From: Shiraia sp. slf14
Taxonomy: Eukaryota > Ascomycota > Dothideomycetes > Pleosporales > Shiraiaceae
Length of the DNA: 64,000 nucleotides
Assembly (NCBI GenBank): GCA_000498155.1
Contig: AXZN01000022.1
Coordinates: 620,001-684,000, forward strand
Direction of reading: 5' to 3'
The notes beneath the pieces were generated by a model that did not search any database, was not told where the DNA came from, and saw only the letters and a program-made list of their open reading frames with translations. Numbering within the stretch: position 1 is the first letter of the stretch; each line of letters begins with the position of its first letter. Positions 1 to 11,104 of this stretch are shown here, in pieces. Both the position numbers and the translations under genes were made by a program.

Positions 1-577
1 AAGCTATCATGGTGGTGCAAGCGTGCAGATGCCTCAAGGCCCCAAAAAGGGGAAACCAGGAAGCATCGATAGTTTAGACAGCCCCACAGAGAGCAGGCGG
101 AGTGTCTTCAGGGAAGACATACGGTGAAGCCATGAATCTTGATCTTTGTCTTTGAACAAGCGTGGGTCAAGGTTGATAGGGAGAGCGAGGCTTGATTGTA
201 TTAAAAAAGGCGCTGCGGTCCTGGAGTTGTTTTGTCGTCTTCTTCGTCTTTCATGGGTATATACAGTGCGGTATATATATACACTTATATATGCACGACT
301 TTTTATATTGTGCTGTTGGAGTGGCGTATCGAAATGCGATCTATTTTCTCGTCGTTGAAATATGAAAGTCAGAATTCAGGTTGATTGGCAAATTGCTCTG
401 GGAGAGGAAGAAGACGAGAATTGCTGTTGCTGAGAATGCCGACAGACATGTGAATTCGTCCCATCTAGAACGCCATGACTTAAAAGAAAAGCTCACGGAT
501 ACCAAATTACTATCTCCCAGAACCTTCTCAGTCTCTCCAGCTTCTTCTTATAATGTCCATGGCAAGTGACGAGAGGA
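1..577. other. No recognisable gene
   Basis: I see no convincing coding region. There are only short ORFs without protein-like composition. A run of alternating TA sits at about 269-296. This stretch is downstream of the minus-strand zinc-cluster gene and may hold its 3' UTR. Confidence 0.5.
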
Positions 578-1825
578 TCATAAGACCCCACCTTTGGTAT
601 AAAACCAACCTCTGATGTCGTCAATGCCTTGCAGTCCTATCATCATCATTTTCGTAAAATCGTCAGCGTCAGCTGGTTTGGCGTCTCTCATGAATTCCGT
701 GAAATCCAGTTCTTTAACCAAAAAATGCTTTTGATGATTCCAAGCCATAGCAAAGTCAAAGGCGTTCTCAGCGTTCCACAAATGTGCAGACAATGTCACT
801 CTATTCCCCATGACGAGGTGGCTGCTGCAAGATTTCAACTGACCGTGTAATACAGAGCACATGGCAGCAAAGTGATGCAACGCAAGCAACGTGCGGCGAA
901 GCGACTCGCGAAAAATGTAAGAGACCCACGCAGCACGAGCAGCTGAGCTAGGATAAAGCGGTAGCTTGCCCGTAGGATCAATCTGTTGGATGGCAAGCAA
1001 GTAGAGGTCGTTTCCAAGCTCCTCCATGTGAGGCAACAGCTTTTCGACTTGTCCGTACAGTCTGTTGTCGCCGCCAAAGACAAGCATTACTTGATAAAGC
1101 ATAGTGGCATGTGCTTGTGCAAGTACCTCTGCGGGTTCGTGGGGGACTGGACAGGCGATAAGATCTTCTACACGTCCAGCTATATGACGTGCAATGAAAT
1201 CATGGTTGGTGTCGTTCCTGGAAAGATAGAGTGCACAAGCACCGTGGGCATCTTGGAGAGATCGAGGCATGTTCTCTTCATACAGCTTGGGGTGCTGCCA
1301 TGGCGTTCCATTTTGATGTACCATCATGTGAGGTGCAAGCTTTAATTGCTCGATAGACCATTCAAGGCGTGACTTTGCTGATGGTGTAATGTGCGCTGCT
1401 GGGAAACTTTTCGTTACATGATGACTTATTCTTTGTATTGCCATTTGATCTTCCCCACTTTGTGAACTGTATAGACTATCGGCCATTGGATTCAATGGAG
1501 TGATTTCAGCTGATGAGTTCGAGTCCATGACGCCTTCGGTCGCTGCGAGGTCCAAATCACAGAAGAAATTGCTGGAATTCAAGTCATTATATCCCAAGGA
1601 TATGTCAAAACCATCCTGCGTATCAGTGGTTCCACTGACGTTTGGACTGGAAGGTTCCGATCGCGCTGTGCTGGGCTGGAGTGGATAGAGGCATGTTAAT
1701 TGCTGTTTACGACATCGTGTACAAAGTGGCAATTCAAGGTCGCATTTCCGCTTCCCTTTCGCGCACTCAGAACAGGATCTTTGCCTGCCCTGGATATTCA
1801 ATCTGCGGGTACGACTTGGCGGCAT
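578..1825 (-). CDS. Zn2Cys6 fungal transcription factor
   Basis: Predicted 415-aa nuclear DNA-binding regulator of the Gal4-type zinc binuclear cluster class. Residues 18-45 give C-x2-C-x6-C-x6-C-x2-C-x6-C with the basic stretch KGKRKC typical of the family. The rest is a Ser/Thr-rich linker followed by a helical region without a clear named domain. The frame stays open to 1987 upstream, but the Met at 1825 begins a basic stretch just before the cluster, as in related proteins, and is preferred. No intron is needed. The target genes cannot be read from sequence. The neighbouring P450 and UstYa-like genes are possible targets only by proximity (inference). Confidence 0.85.
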   Translation of the reverse strand: MPPSRTRRLNIQGRQRSCSECAKGKRKCDLELPLCTRCRKQQLTCLYPLQPSTARSEPSSPNVSGTTDTQDGFDISLGYNDLNSSNFFCDLDLAATEGVMDSNSSAEITPLNPMADSLYSSQSGEDQMAIQRISHHVTKSFPAAHITPSAKSRLEWSIEQLKLAPHMMVHQNGTPWQHPKLYEENMPRSLQDAHGACALYLSRNDTNHDFIARHIAGRVEDLIACPVPHEPAEVLAQAHATMLYQVMLVFGGDNRLYGQVEKLLPHMEELGNDLYLLAIQQIDPTGKLPLYPSSAARAAWVSYIFRESLRRTLLALHHFAAMCSVLHGQLKSCSSHLVMGNRVTLSAHLWNAENAFDFAMAWNHQKHFLVKELDFTEFMRDAKPADADDFTKMMMIGLQGIDDIRGWFYTKGGVL

Positions 1826-2218
1826 TCTAGAATAATGTGGTTGAGTCCAAGGTCTCGTCAGTGATTCATTGACCACCTTCAGGTTAGGTACTATCCATTT
1901 TCGGACGAAATTCGAATTTTGTCCGCAAATCAACTCCACAATCACAACGGGTGGGCCAACAGGAGCTCTAGGTCGGGGCACGATCAAATCAACATGGTGG
2001 AGATTCTATTGACTATCAGTCAATTTCCTTCGTGAAAGTGTAGATTTCATGTTGGATACTACAATCGGAGGCTTCTGACCCACTTGGCGAAGCGCAATCA
2101 TCACGTGACAAGACTATGTCGAGAACCCCGCGTTCCGGGCTGGATTTCTCAGGTCCCTGTTTGGGCTGGACGTCACCATAGCAACGACCTGTCATCCCCA
2201 ATTCCCATCACCATCACC
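1826..2218. promoter_or_regulatory. Divergent intergenic region
   Basis: About 390 bp separate the minus-strand zinc-cluster gene from a plus-strand small gene, so this should contain both promoters. I see no clear TATA box or repeated operator. Confidence 0.4.
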
Positions 2219-2859
2219 ATGACTCCGTCCCCGCCCATCAGCCCAATGCGTTGCAATACGGGGAAGGCCGGCACGTTTGTCACTACTGCGGGTGAAGAAC
2301 TCATTATGGTCCCCCTCACCCGTCAAGATACGCTCGAGTATTTGACGCACGAGATGGAGAATTGGTTCTTCGAACATGGCATAGACATTGTGGCCGAGGT
2401 CAGAGCTGAGGTATGTGTTGAGTCGATGGTGGTTAGGTGGCTTTGAAATTTACTAGCAGCTTCTTGTAGGAGCTGCAGGCAAAATCACAGGAGACGACGA
2501 CGGATGTTGCAACCCACCGCTAGTATCATGGGTATATCAACGGCGTACGCATTGACAAGGCCATCCATCACTTGGTAGCGGTACAGCGAGAGGGATTCCG
2601 CAACAACCCGTATCGCCTGCCAGCTCTTGCTTACTTCATTCTCATGGCGACTATGCTCGCACGGTTCTGGTTGCTCATGCTACTTGGGATCATGGATGCG
2701 GAGATTCGGCGTGACAATGATGAAAAGTATTGGTACTGGCCGTTGGTGTCTGCATGGACAGAGTGTATGGGGTGCCTCCCGATATGGACCTTTTTTCTTT
2801 TCCCTGCATTGATCGCCAACGTCCAGGAAGCGTTGCGCGCACATGGCTATGACATTTGA
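2219..2859 (+). CDS. Small putative membrane protein, unknown function
   Basis: I do not recognise the family. Exon 1 (2219-2410, 64 aa) starts MTPSPPISP and ends at a GTATGT donor in phase 0. The same frame resumes downstream as a hydrophobic protein ending at 2859. Between them is an in-frame TAG at 2521-2523. Taking this CTAG as the acceptor (intron 2411-2523, 113 nt) gives a continuous 175-aa protein. Using the earlier GTAG acceptor (intron 2411-2469, 59 nt) gives only 81 aa ending at that TAG. Exon 2 has two hydrophobic stretches (around LPALAYFILMATMLARF and the WPLVSAW to FFLFPALIA region) separated by a charged loop, suggesting a two-pass membrane protein. Confidence in the exact model is limited. 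Confidence 0.5.
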
Positions 2860-2954
2860 TGCATGTCCAGGCGCGGGTAGGTGTACTACTACTATGTATG
2901 CGTTTCATGATAGCTAGTAGTTTCGAGAGAAATCCAAGTTGAAAACCAAATCAC

Positions 2955-3008
2955 ACTCGACGTAGAAACAAGATCAGACTCGACGTAGAAACAGGATCAA
3001 ACTCGACG
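2955..3008. repeat. Short tandem repeat, 23-bp unit x 2.3
   Basis: The unit beginning ACTCGACGTAGAAACA occupies 2955-2977 and again 2978-3000 with two differences, followed by a partial third copy (3001-3008). It lies about 200 bp upstream of the BRL1-like start codon. It could be a promoter element or a chance duplication. Confidence 0.8.
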
Positions 3009-3201
3009 CTGTGCACTTGACGGTGGCAACATGTGTCGTGTTGTGCACTCTCCCTTCACGCGCCCATAAATGTCCCAGTCGAGCCTAGCGTGTTGTGTCG
3101 GAAAGTGGTCGGCAAGCAGTCGAGTTGAGGGTTGACAGCATCCATTTCATCCCGCCAGCAAACTCCAGGCGCGCACCTTGCCCAGCGCACTCGACGCCAA
3201 C

Positions 3202-4834
3202 ATGTATGGCTCACGAGGCCACCGCAGTTCGACGACGCCCATGGACTTTGAGTACACCAATCGAGTCGGCCCCGTCGATCCCGCCTCGCCGTTTATGAAC
3301 ATCAACAACCAGTCTGCAAAGAAACGTAAGCACGACCATGCCGGCGACAAGTCACGGCGCCCAACTCCCACCACAGCCAGGTCGTCAATGAACAGCAGCT
3401 GACTTGCAGGGCCAGGCCCACACTCGGTGCTCGACTCGCCGTCCAAAAAGGGTTTTGCGACACAAAACCTCGCCCAGTTGCGCGACCCCGACAACCGACC
3501 CTTCTACTTCTCCCAGGACGCCAGCAAGCCGCTCCCCAGCATCCCTGCGCACGTGCAAAACGCCTGGGAACCGCGCACGCCTGCAAGCACCTATGACTTC
3601 AGCTCTGGCGGAGAGACGCCCAACACCCCCCAAATCGACAGCGACCCCGCCACCCCAGACACCCAGCTGGCTGACAAGATGGGCCGCCTAGGCAATGGCG
3701 ACGGCGATGCCGCCAGCCACAAGAAACCCACAGTCGCCCGCCGCGAGAGCTGGTTCCGCCGAGCCTTCATGTCCAGCCCCAGCCCGTCCAAAGAGCCCAA
3801 GGATCGCGACAGGTACTACTCGCACAAGGCAGAACATCGCATACAAAAGCGCCGCTCCGAACGCTCCGACCGCTCACGATCACGGAAAAAGGCGACTGTG
3901 CGAGATGTAGAAGACGAAGACTCGGACACGCAGCTGACCAACTCAAACCCCTTTGCACCCAATCCGCCCCAATCACAAGCCCAACCCAAAACGACATATG
4001 CCATGAGCGTTGCAGGCTTCTTGCATTGGCTTGAAGCCCACCCACACCTCCCATCCGTCCTCTCTTTCTACATGCAACTCGTCGTCAACGTCTCGCTCGG
4101 TTTTGGGTTTCTGTATATTGTCTACTGCGCTTGGTGTGGCATCATGTCAGATGTCGACATTGCGTCCTGGGACCATCTCAACGAAGTCATGGTGGAGATT
4201 GCAAACTGCGCGCATAATTACAATACCAATCGCTGTCATCCTAACGAGAAGGTTCCCGCTTTGACGGATGTGTGCGCCTACTGGGAAACTTGTATGAAGC
4301 GCGACCCCAAAAAGGTCGCGCGAGCAAGTGTTACAGCCAAGACCTTCGCCAAAATCTTCAATGGCTTTGTTGATGAGTTCAGTTACAAATCCATGGTAGG
4401 TTTCCACCGATATTAATACTCACAGCGGTGTGGAGGAGTACACAGTCTCTAATACCAGAACCCCGCTGACGAATTTCGAACAATAGATCTTCACTGCGTT
4501 TATCATCTTTGGCGGATTCAATCTTTCAAACTGGGCATTTGGTCTCCTTCGCTCAAAGCAACACCCCCCAACCCCCAATCCGAATGACTACATACCACAA
4601 ACACCCCACCGCGTACCGTCCAACAACTATCTTGAACATAGCCAACAACACTTTGCACAGGATTGGCAACAAAACACCCCGTATCAGACTCCATATGGGA
4701 ATCGGAGGCATATCGAGGCCCCTCCATTGACACATACACAAAGCATGCCAGCACTTCCTCTTCCGAGCGTGGCGCAAGAAGGAGCGAATTTGGCGGAAGA
4801 TAGAAGAAGTCCCAAGAAGAGAGGATTTTGGTGA
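3202..4834 (+). CDS. BRL1: BRL1/BRR6-type nuclear envelope protein
   Basis: Predicted 485-aa integral protein of the nuclear envelope/ER, in the family that assists nuclear pore biogenesis and membrane lipid homeostasis. Exons 3202-3325, 3410-4395, 4487-4834 with GTAAGC and GTAGGT donors; all phases agree. The N-terminal half is disordered and basic (KKRK, RKK). Then follow a membrane helix (around SFYMQLVVNVSLGFGFLYIV), a lumenal domain with four cysteines (NC, NRC, DVC, ETC followed by MKRDP), and a second helix encoded at the start of exon 3 (IFTAFIIFGGFNLSNWAF). The cysteine quartet between two helices is the diagnostic disulfide-bridged domain. The C-terminal tail is Pro/Gln-rich. Yeast has BRL1 and BRR6; which one this corresponds to cannot be decided, as many filamentous fungi have a single gene. 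Confidence 0.85.
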
Positions 4835-5451
4835 TTTTTTTTTAGCCTTACTTGTTCCTCCTGGAGAAGTTTATTACCAAAATTACGCATAGTGGCGTTT
4901 GGATTACGTTTGGGTACCATGGCGTTATCTGGTTAGCATGGGCCAAGAAATAGCAATCGTGTCCTTTTCATGATATGATGTCGAATGTTTATATAATGAT
5001 TGTATCTTTAGTACATATAGGCATTTATCTCATGGCTTAGATAATGATCTCAATGGAAATCATCAATACTTGTTTCCAATGATTACCAACAAGGAGACGA
5101 GATGCTTAACTCGATGATCACGCATTATTGTTGATTAAACTCTTATATGGTGTAAACTGAGTGACGGTCGGAAGAGCCTCTCTCCCTGGGATAGCCGCTG
5201 CCTGTAGAATAGAACTAAAGAATTCGTAAATTATGCTATAAAAGATATCGCTCAAACAGCCGCCTGCAGTGAAGAAATCTACGAGAAGAACAGTTGCCTC
5301 CCACTCATTTATTCAGACCCAAGAACTGGTCAGATTAGATTCAATAGAAACAGATTTCCCAAATTTTGGGACAAAAGACAAATATTGTCATGATCATTAC
5401 TTCTTTGCAGCCTTTAGATAAAGCAGCCCGCCTTGTGTAATTTTGTGTCTT
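4835..5451. other. Convergent 3' intergenic region
   Basis: Lies between the 3' ends of the BRL1-like and P450 genes. AT-rich, with a T run just after the BRL1 stop; presumably terminators and 3' UTRs. No gene or repeat seen. Confidence 0.5.
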
Positions 5452-7032
5452 CTAAGCTGGAGTAAGACCAACCTTGACACCATTTAAGCTGCAGCACGTG
5501 AGCGTTAGTCCTTCCCTCCAAGGCTCTGGATCGCGGCTTTCCATCTTGCTAAACTCTTGCACGAGGCGCACAGTTACGTAGCTAGCTTCAGTAAGTGCAT
5601 ATTGCTGGCCCAAGCAAATTCGTGGCCCGCCATTGAACGGGAGATATTCCCACCCAGGCCGCAGGGTTTGCCAGCGCTCTGGCTTGTATTCATCAGCGTC
5701 AGGGCCGTAAATATCTTTTCGACGATGCATAGTGTACACCGAGTAGCCGACCATGGTGTCCTTGGGCACGAACAGGGGTTCTTTTCCGTCCGGGCCACCG
5801 CCGAGTGGTAGGACGGTATCGCGAATTGCCCAGCGTGAGTTTCCGGGGACCACGGGGTTGACTCGAAGTGCTACTCTTGTATTAGAACCAATTTTCTTCC
5901 GGGGTTAGAGATGATGGAAAAGTCACATACATTCATTCAGACACCATTTCAGGTACTTCAAGTTCCTGAGCTCCTCGTATGAAGGTGTGTTGCCCTGCAA
6001 GCTTGCCACTTCTTCTCTCAGCTTGGCGTAGATCTCTGGCCGTCTAGCAAGCTCAAAGAACATATTGCTCAAAAGACTAGCTGTAGTATCGCGTCCAGCA
6101 AGCAAAATGTTGATGAGTTCATCCCGGATCCGGCTCTTGTCCTTGGTCTGCTTGGCAACTTCTTGAATAAAATAGTATTTTTCGTCCTTGTGTGTGCCTT
6201 GCTGCTTTTCTTCATCCATTGCGTGCCTGAAGTTCAAAGCGTCGTCGACAAATTTGTCGATATAAGCATGGCAAACTCGAATTGCTTCCTCACCCTTCTT
6301 GTTCTCTCGGAAGCGATCAAATATGCCATACCGAACACGAGTAGTAATATCATCTTGTGCAAAGTTGAATGCCTTTCCGAAGATGATGTCCTCATTGGCT
6401 TCGTCTTCCTGCCCAACCATCCGAAGTGAGTTGGTAGAATGGTTGAACAGAAACTCGGTTGCAGTATCGATGGTTAGGAGAAAGAAAAGCTCTTGCAAGT
6501 CGACGGTCCTACCATCACGCGGGATTCGCCTCAGCATAAGCTTAAAGTGGCGTTCAAAGGCGTCCAAATCGGCCACCTGATCTCTGGCAAAGTTGGGTCG
6601 CAGGAGATGGCGACTATTGGCCCATCGCTCACCATCTGTATTGAAGATACCATGGCCCAGGAGGGGAGAGAAAGCATCTTTTCGATTCCCTAAACTATAA
6701 TCCTTGAACTTGAGGCTCAGAATCGTCTTGACATTTTCCGGTTCGCATGTTGCAATCACAGGCATCGTGATGATGCGAGATTGAAATGTGGTGCCCATTG
6801 TCTCGAATCGTTTCTGGGCCTCTTGCAGAACAATGTGATTCTCACTTTGCTTCTTCATTCTCTTTAGCACGTCCAGTCCCAGGAAAGGGTCTTTGTTGAA
6901 CCGATGTGCACAGGGCTTGCATCCATTTTCTTTCTTGAAGCGCTGCCGCGCGACGAAGAGGCCTATCTTGGTGTATAACAAGTAGGAAATGAGAGCACCC
7001 AGGGCAATGAAAAGGATTGGCGATTGAGCCAT
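5452..7032 (-). CDS. Cytochrome P450, CYP52-like
   Basis: Predicted 506-aa ER-anchored monooxygenase. Exons (minus) 7032-5931 and 5870-5452; donor GTATGT, acceptor TAG, phase 1. N-terminal hydrophobic anchor at about residues 5-25. I-helix oxygen-binding motif AGRDTTAS near 312-319. The ExxR motif (ESLR) spans the intron at 367-370. PERW meander, then heme-binding FNGGPRICLG at 446-455 with Cys453 as axial ligand. The run around FNGGPRICLGQQYALTEASY is characteristic of the CYP52 clan, whose known members hydroxylate alkanes and fatty acids at the omega position; the actual substrate is unknown. Length is normal for the family. The UstYa-like gene lies upstream on the same strand. Confidence 0.9.
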
Positions 7033-7930
7033 CCTAAACGTAAGCTCCTAAAAAACCCCGGCAATTCAAGGATCAAGTTGGATGCGTAGTGTGGTGGACG
7101 ATGGCCTGGCAAGATACTAGAACAAGTTGCAAGGGCGAACAGTTGCAGCTTTGCCACCAGACAGCTGAAAGAAAGAAGTTGTCCGGTTCGAGCTTGATTT
7201 TGAGATGTTGAAAGGATGAATACAGTTTTGCAAAGGAGTGGCAGAGTATAGCTGTCTAATGTTCCCGAGGCTGTTAGGTCGTGTGGCGCACGCCTATGTC
7301 ATCGAGGCCTTGTGAATCCGAAGCTTGGCAGTCTGTTTGCGGGGAAGGTAGGTTTTTTCTGTCGTCCTTGTTCTTTTTCTTGCCCCAAGGGGGTGCTCTC
7401 GTTCTGATGAGCAGCGATCTATTGCTGGCAAATACTGGCAAACCACGGGTAGCCATTCCTTATAACGGGTTCGCAGGGCGACATTCAATGCTAGCACTGG
7501 CTCACGGCGTGGTGTCACAGATGTAGCAGTCAGCGCCGGCGCGGGTCCAAACATACGCCGATTCCGTATCTTGAGGTCGCACTACGAGCCACTTCCCGCG
7601 CTGATGCAAATGTCGCAGTGGAGCCATCGGTGATGCCGTCTTGTCTGGGCCATGATTGGGCATGCAGTAAACCGGTCGCGTCTTGCACCGATGCAAGTTG
7701 GTCATCTGCGCCGTGAGTGGTCAGCTCATTCAACCCGAATACGATGGTTGTATACAATTACCTAGAGTGGCAAGCCTTCGTTTGCTCAATGTCATGCAAT
7801 TTCACGTGTCAAAACATCCAACGGAGGCTGTATTTACGCCGACTCGAACATGAGACTGCTGCTTGCGTACGTACCTCCTCAGGTATCCAGTCAAAACTCC
7901 AAAAGGTAGCCCGCGTATCTTCAGAGTCGG
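7033..7930. other. Intergenic region upstream of the P450
   Basis: About 900 bp between two co-oriented minus-strand genes. It should hold the P450 promoter and the 3' end of the UstYa-like gene. The minus frame at about 7870-7945 reads like protein (around TFWSFDWIPEEV) and could be a 3' exon of that gene, but I found no convincing splice pair. No RiPP precursor-like repeated Lys-Arg peptide was seen. Confidence 0.4.
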
Positions 7931-8781
7931 TCACTCCGACGAGATCCACTTCATGTGGTTGATCGTCTCCTTCTCCAAGTATTCGTATATTTGTCCATAG
8001 TCTTTGCACACATGCATCGCGTCCCATCCATCACTACCCCCTCTGTCTTCTCCTCCCTCGCCTGGTGGGAAGCTTGTCGCGGCACCCTCCAAAGCCACGT
8101 CTCCCGAACATATGACAGCCTGTCGGAGATATTCAAAACAATGGTTGATGTGCCATGGCATCTTGATTGGGCTGACATTCGCTAGTGGCGACTCAATCAT
8201 CAGCTTTTGGATATTGTAAGCTTCAATAATGGTGTACAGGCAGTGTAGCTGATGCGTTATCGACGTCGTGTATACAGTTTGATTGGGGTAATCGTGTATT
8301 GGACGTGGGAGATTGTTGAACTGCGAAGGATTCTTGACATTGACGTAACCTAAACCCTCTAATGATTTGTAAGTATATTGCCATCTCCAACAGGCCTATC
8401 GCGCGTACCTGGCACTATATTCAGCCATGCATGTTGTGTCTCGTTACTCCAAAATTGCTCAGCATCTTCCGGTGCAAACGTTTGATCAGGCTCGAAGCTG
8501 ACAATTCGTTGTGAAAATTTCGGCGCAAAGCCTGTGATGTCTCCAGCTAACTCAAATGTGTGACTTCTCTGATGTTTCCACTTTCTTTCCAGTAGCAGAG
8601 CGACTATCACGAGCAGCAGCGCCGTGTCTACCAGCCATCTCCAACCCCGTATTTTCTCCAACAATGTTTCCCTCGATCGGTGCTTCGAATCATGCTCTGT
8701 ACCCCAGTCTTCAACATCCGTACTAGAATCGTATTGGTAATCGACATTTTGTACTGCATTGTACCGTTGCTCGTCTTTCAT
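7931..8781 (-). CDS. UstYa-like (DUF3328) oxidase family protein
   Basis: Predicted 266-aa single-pass membrane protein. Exons (minus) 8781-8409 and 8358-7931: GTACGC donor, TTAG acceptor, 50-nt intron, phase 1. One membrane helix near residues 46-66 (around VDTALLLVIVALLLE) follows a charged cytosolic N-terminus. The two family-defining HxxHC motifs are present: HQLHC (8254-8240) and HINHC (8152-8138), followed by the Cys-rich end with HVCKDY. UstYa-type proteins oxidatively cyclise ribosomal peptides in ustiloxin/asperipin/phomopsin pathways and act in some other secondary-metabolite pathways. The substrate here is unknown. The first intron hides the N-terminal exon behind a TAG, so simple ORF calling would miss the joined protein. 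A further 3' exon cannot be excluded. Confidence 0.85.
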
Positions 8782-9520
8782 GATGGACCAATATCAGATG
8801 GGTCGCTGGGTCTATTTGCGGGATTATGCAGAGAAGGAAAATTCTTTCAACAATATACAAGGCGAGGAAATATGGACCTTATGTACTGAAGACATGTAAA
8901 CTGCTGAAGAGGGGTTGCCTCGCGTGTGTTCTAGCCTGTACATAGATCAAACACGGGTTGTGACAAGAGATGTTTGACAACAATTTAAGGTTGGGTTGAC
9001 CCCAAAAATAATATTGCTGAGCTCATCCACATATACATGATATTCATTGCGACCTAACATTCAGCGGGCTCGATCCGTTGACTAGAGGGTAACGCTGCAG
9101 ACAAATAACTTGTGAATGTGCAACTTCGCGAACATGGAGGAACAGTACATGCTGTCCCGGATGCAAAAGAAAGATGCGCATGGCTGCACATGGTATTTGG
9201 CAGTTGAATTAAGGCTCAGGCGGCCGTCTGATTTATAGGTACATAGGGATCGTGCCTTGAAAAATAACAAAACCTGCTTCATCGAGGTTGAATATGTACC
9301 CCAGAATTGACAACGCGGTGAACGTAATTTGGTGCAGACCCAACGGAATACGCCGTTTCAAGGGACCGCGATTAATAACAAATCATTGGTTGACTGGTAG
9401 CAACCGAATAAGCTATCAATGAAATCTTGCGGTATAATCCATCAGCAACTAAGATCATTTGAAACCCTTCTCAAGTCCGTATGAAATGTCTGCCCTTAGA
9501 TTTTGAGGGTCATCTGAATT
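8782..9520. other. Intergenic, nothing seen
   Basis: About 740 bp between two minus-strand genes. It should hold the promoter of the UstYa-like gene and the 3' UTR region of the next gene. I see no coding signal or repeat. Confidence 0.45.
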
Positions 9521-11104
9521 TCATGTATCATCTGTTCTGGTAACGTTATCGGAGTGCAAAAGACGAGCTCGAGCAAGAGCTACCGAATCTCTATGGCTAC
9601 GGAACCTGACGAGGTTTTCGAGATTTGAAAGTTTACGATGCAATCTCAACCGCTGTGGTCGTTGGCTTATAGCACTTCCGCGTAGATACTGGGCTTTGGG
9701 TATTTCTCTTCTCGGCACTGCGCCCTCGGACAGGCAAGGCGGATGTACATTGCCAGAAGCAATCAAGTCCCCATGGCATGCAGCATGGGTTCTTTTGCTA
9801 TCCTCATCAGGAAAGACCATCAACTGATGTCTGAACAACTCGGATTGACTGTGCTTAATGTCCGTTCGGTCCCTAACTTCCAATTGCAATCGTTGAAGTC
9901 CACGCATAGCTGTTGAACTGGAGGTCGTCGCAGAGGAAATTTCTCGAGGACTTCCTGGCCAAGGCCGAACGCTTAGATCAGATGGGATGCCATCCCAAAT
10001 AATTTTGTAACAGCCACTTGTCGAGTTGACAACCTGCATCATTGGAGTAACAGTATCGATAAGTCTCCGGTCTGCGCATGCGTTCATACCATACGAAGGC
10101 ACAGTAACAACGACGTGAACGTTGGTGCGAGTTAGAGCTGGAAATGCTAGGCTGCTATCAGGCACCGCAACATACTGCGAGACTGGCTCATCCGCCACTT
10201 TGTCTTTCTTCCCATTACGAAAATATGGTGGCAACGCATCATCTCGATGGGCCGAGGATTCATTGGTCTCATGAGCGAATACCGGAAGCAAGGAACAAAC
10301 TGGTAGCGCTTGCCCAATGATGCCGGCTCTCGTATGATTTAATTGTTTGTTTGCACTCGCGTCCTCATTGGAATGCTTGAGTGTTGTAGCTGATGCAACT
10401 CTTGCATTACGCCTAGGGGAATTTTTTACCTCTATCTTCTGTTTGGATTTAGGTGGGCGAATACATGCCCAATTCAAGTGTGAAACTTGTTTTAAGTTAT
10501 CGTTTGCGAACCATTCAAAGCTCGGCCCAGAACTGTTCAAAGTCTCTGCTGGTAGAGTGTCGCCCATTTGCCCAAGAGCTAATCTTTGCTCAGGTTTGCT
10601 TGGAGAAGTTATAGGACCTGAAAGATTTGCTATGCCTTGGCGTGAGCCTGGAAGCCTTTGTGGTGGGTGTAATGAGCCATGACCTTCCGAAGAGCATCTG
10701 AGTGTTCTCTGTGATCCAGAACTTGACGACTGCAAATATACACAAGGTCTCCTAACATTATCAATGGCAGATGGGGCTCTCTCATGTTTTGTGTGATCCA
10801 TACATAGGTCAGGTTTCTGTGAATCTGACTGATCCTTCGTAAAATCGGGGACCGTCTCGTGCGTGCTCTGAACTGTCGTAGTCAAGATTGGACGGCTACT
10901 TCTGGTCGCAACATCTCGACCTTCGTTACAAGTTACTTCCAAGGATGAACTTGGCTCAAGAAGCTGGCAGATTTGCTCGTTGACGCGAGGCTCTAGTGCT
11001 TTGTTTACTGTGCTGGACGTGCTGGTGCAATGTACCTCGCTTTCACTGGGAACTTGAAACGTTTTGGACAGTGTAGGGTCAGTAGCAGCGTCAAACAAAT
11101 TCAT
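9521..11104 (-). CDS. Hypothetical Ser/Thr-rich protein
   Basis: Predicted 527 aa from the Met at 11104 (MNLFDAAT); the frame is open to 11236 but the first 44 residues look like UTR translation. I do not recognise any domain. Composition is Ser/Thr/Pro/Arg-rich and probably disordered, with no membrane helix or signal peptide. One more ordered-looking stretch contains HVVVTVPSYG and later YKIIWDGIPSD. A long uninterrupted frame of this length in roughly 50% GC DNA supports a gene, but function is unknown. Confidence 0.55.
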   Translation of the reverse strand: MNLFDAATDPTLSKTFQVPSESEVHCTSTSSTVNKALEPRVNEQICQLLEPSSSLEVTCNEGRDVATRSSRPILTTTVQSTHETVPDFTKDQSDSQKPDLCMDHTKHERAPSAIDNVRRPCVYLQSSSSGSQRTLRCSSEGHGSLHPPQRLPGSRQGIANLSGPITSPSKPEQRLALGQMGDTLPAETLNSSGPSFEWFANDNLKQVSHLNWACIRPPKSKQKIEVKNSPRRNARVASATTLKHSNEDASANKQLNHTRAGIIGQALPVCSLLPVFAHETNESSAHRDDALPPYFRNGKKDKVADEPVSQYVAVPDSSLAFPALTRTNVHVVVTVPSYGMNACADRRLIDTVTPMMQVVNSTSGCYKIIWDGIPSDLSVRPWPGSPREISSATTSSSTAMRGLQRLQLEVRDRTDIKHSQSELFRHQLMVFPDEDSKRTHAACHGDLIASGNVHPPCLSEGAVPRREIPKAQYLRGSAISQRPQRLRLHRKLSNLENLVRFRSHRDSVALARARLLHSDNVTRTDDT

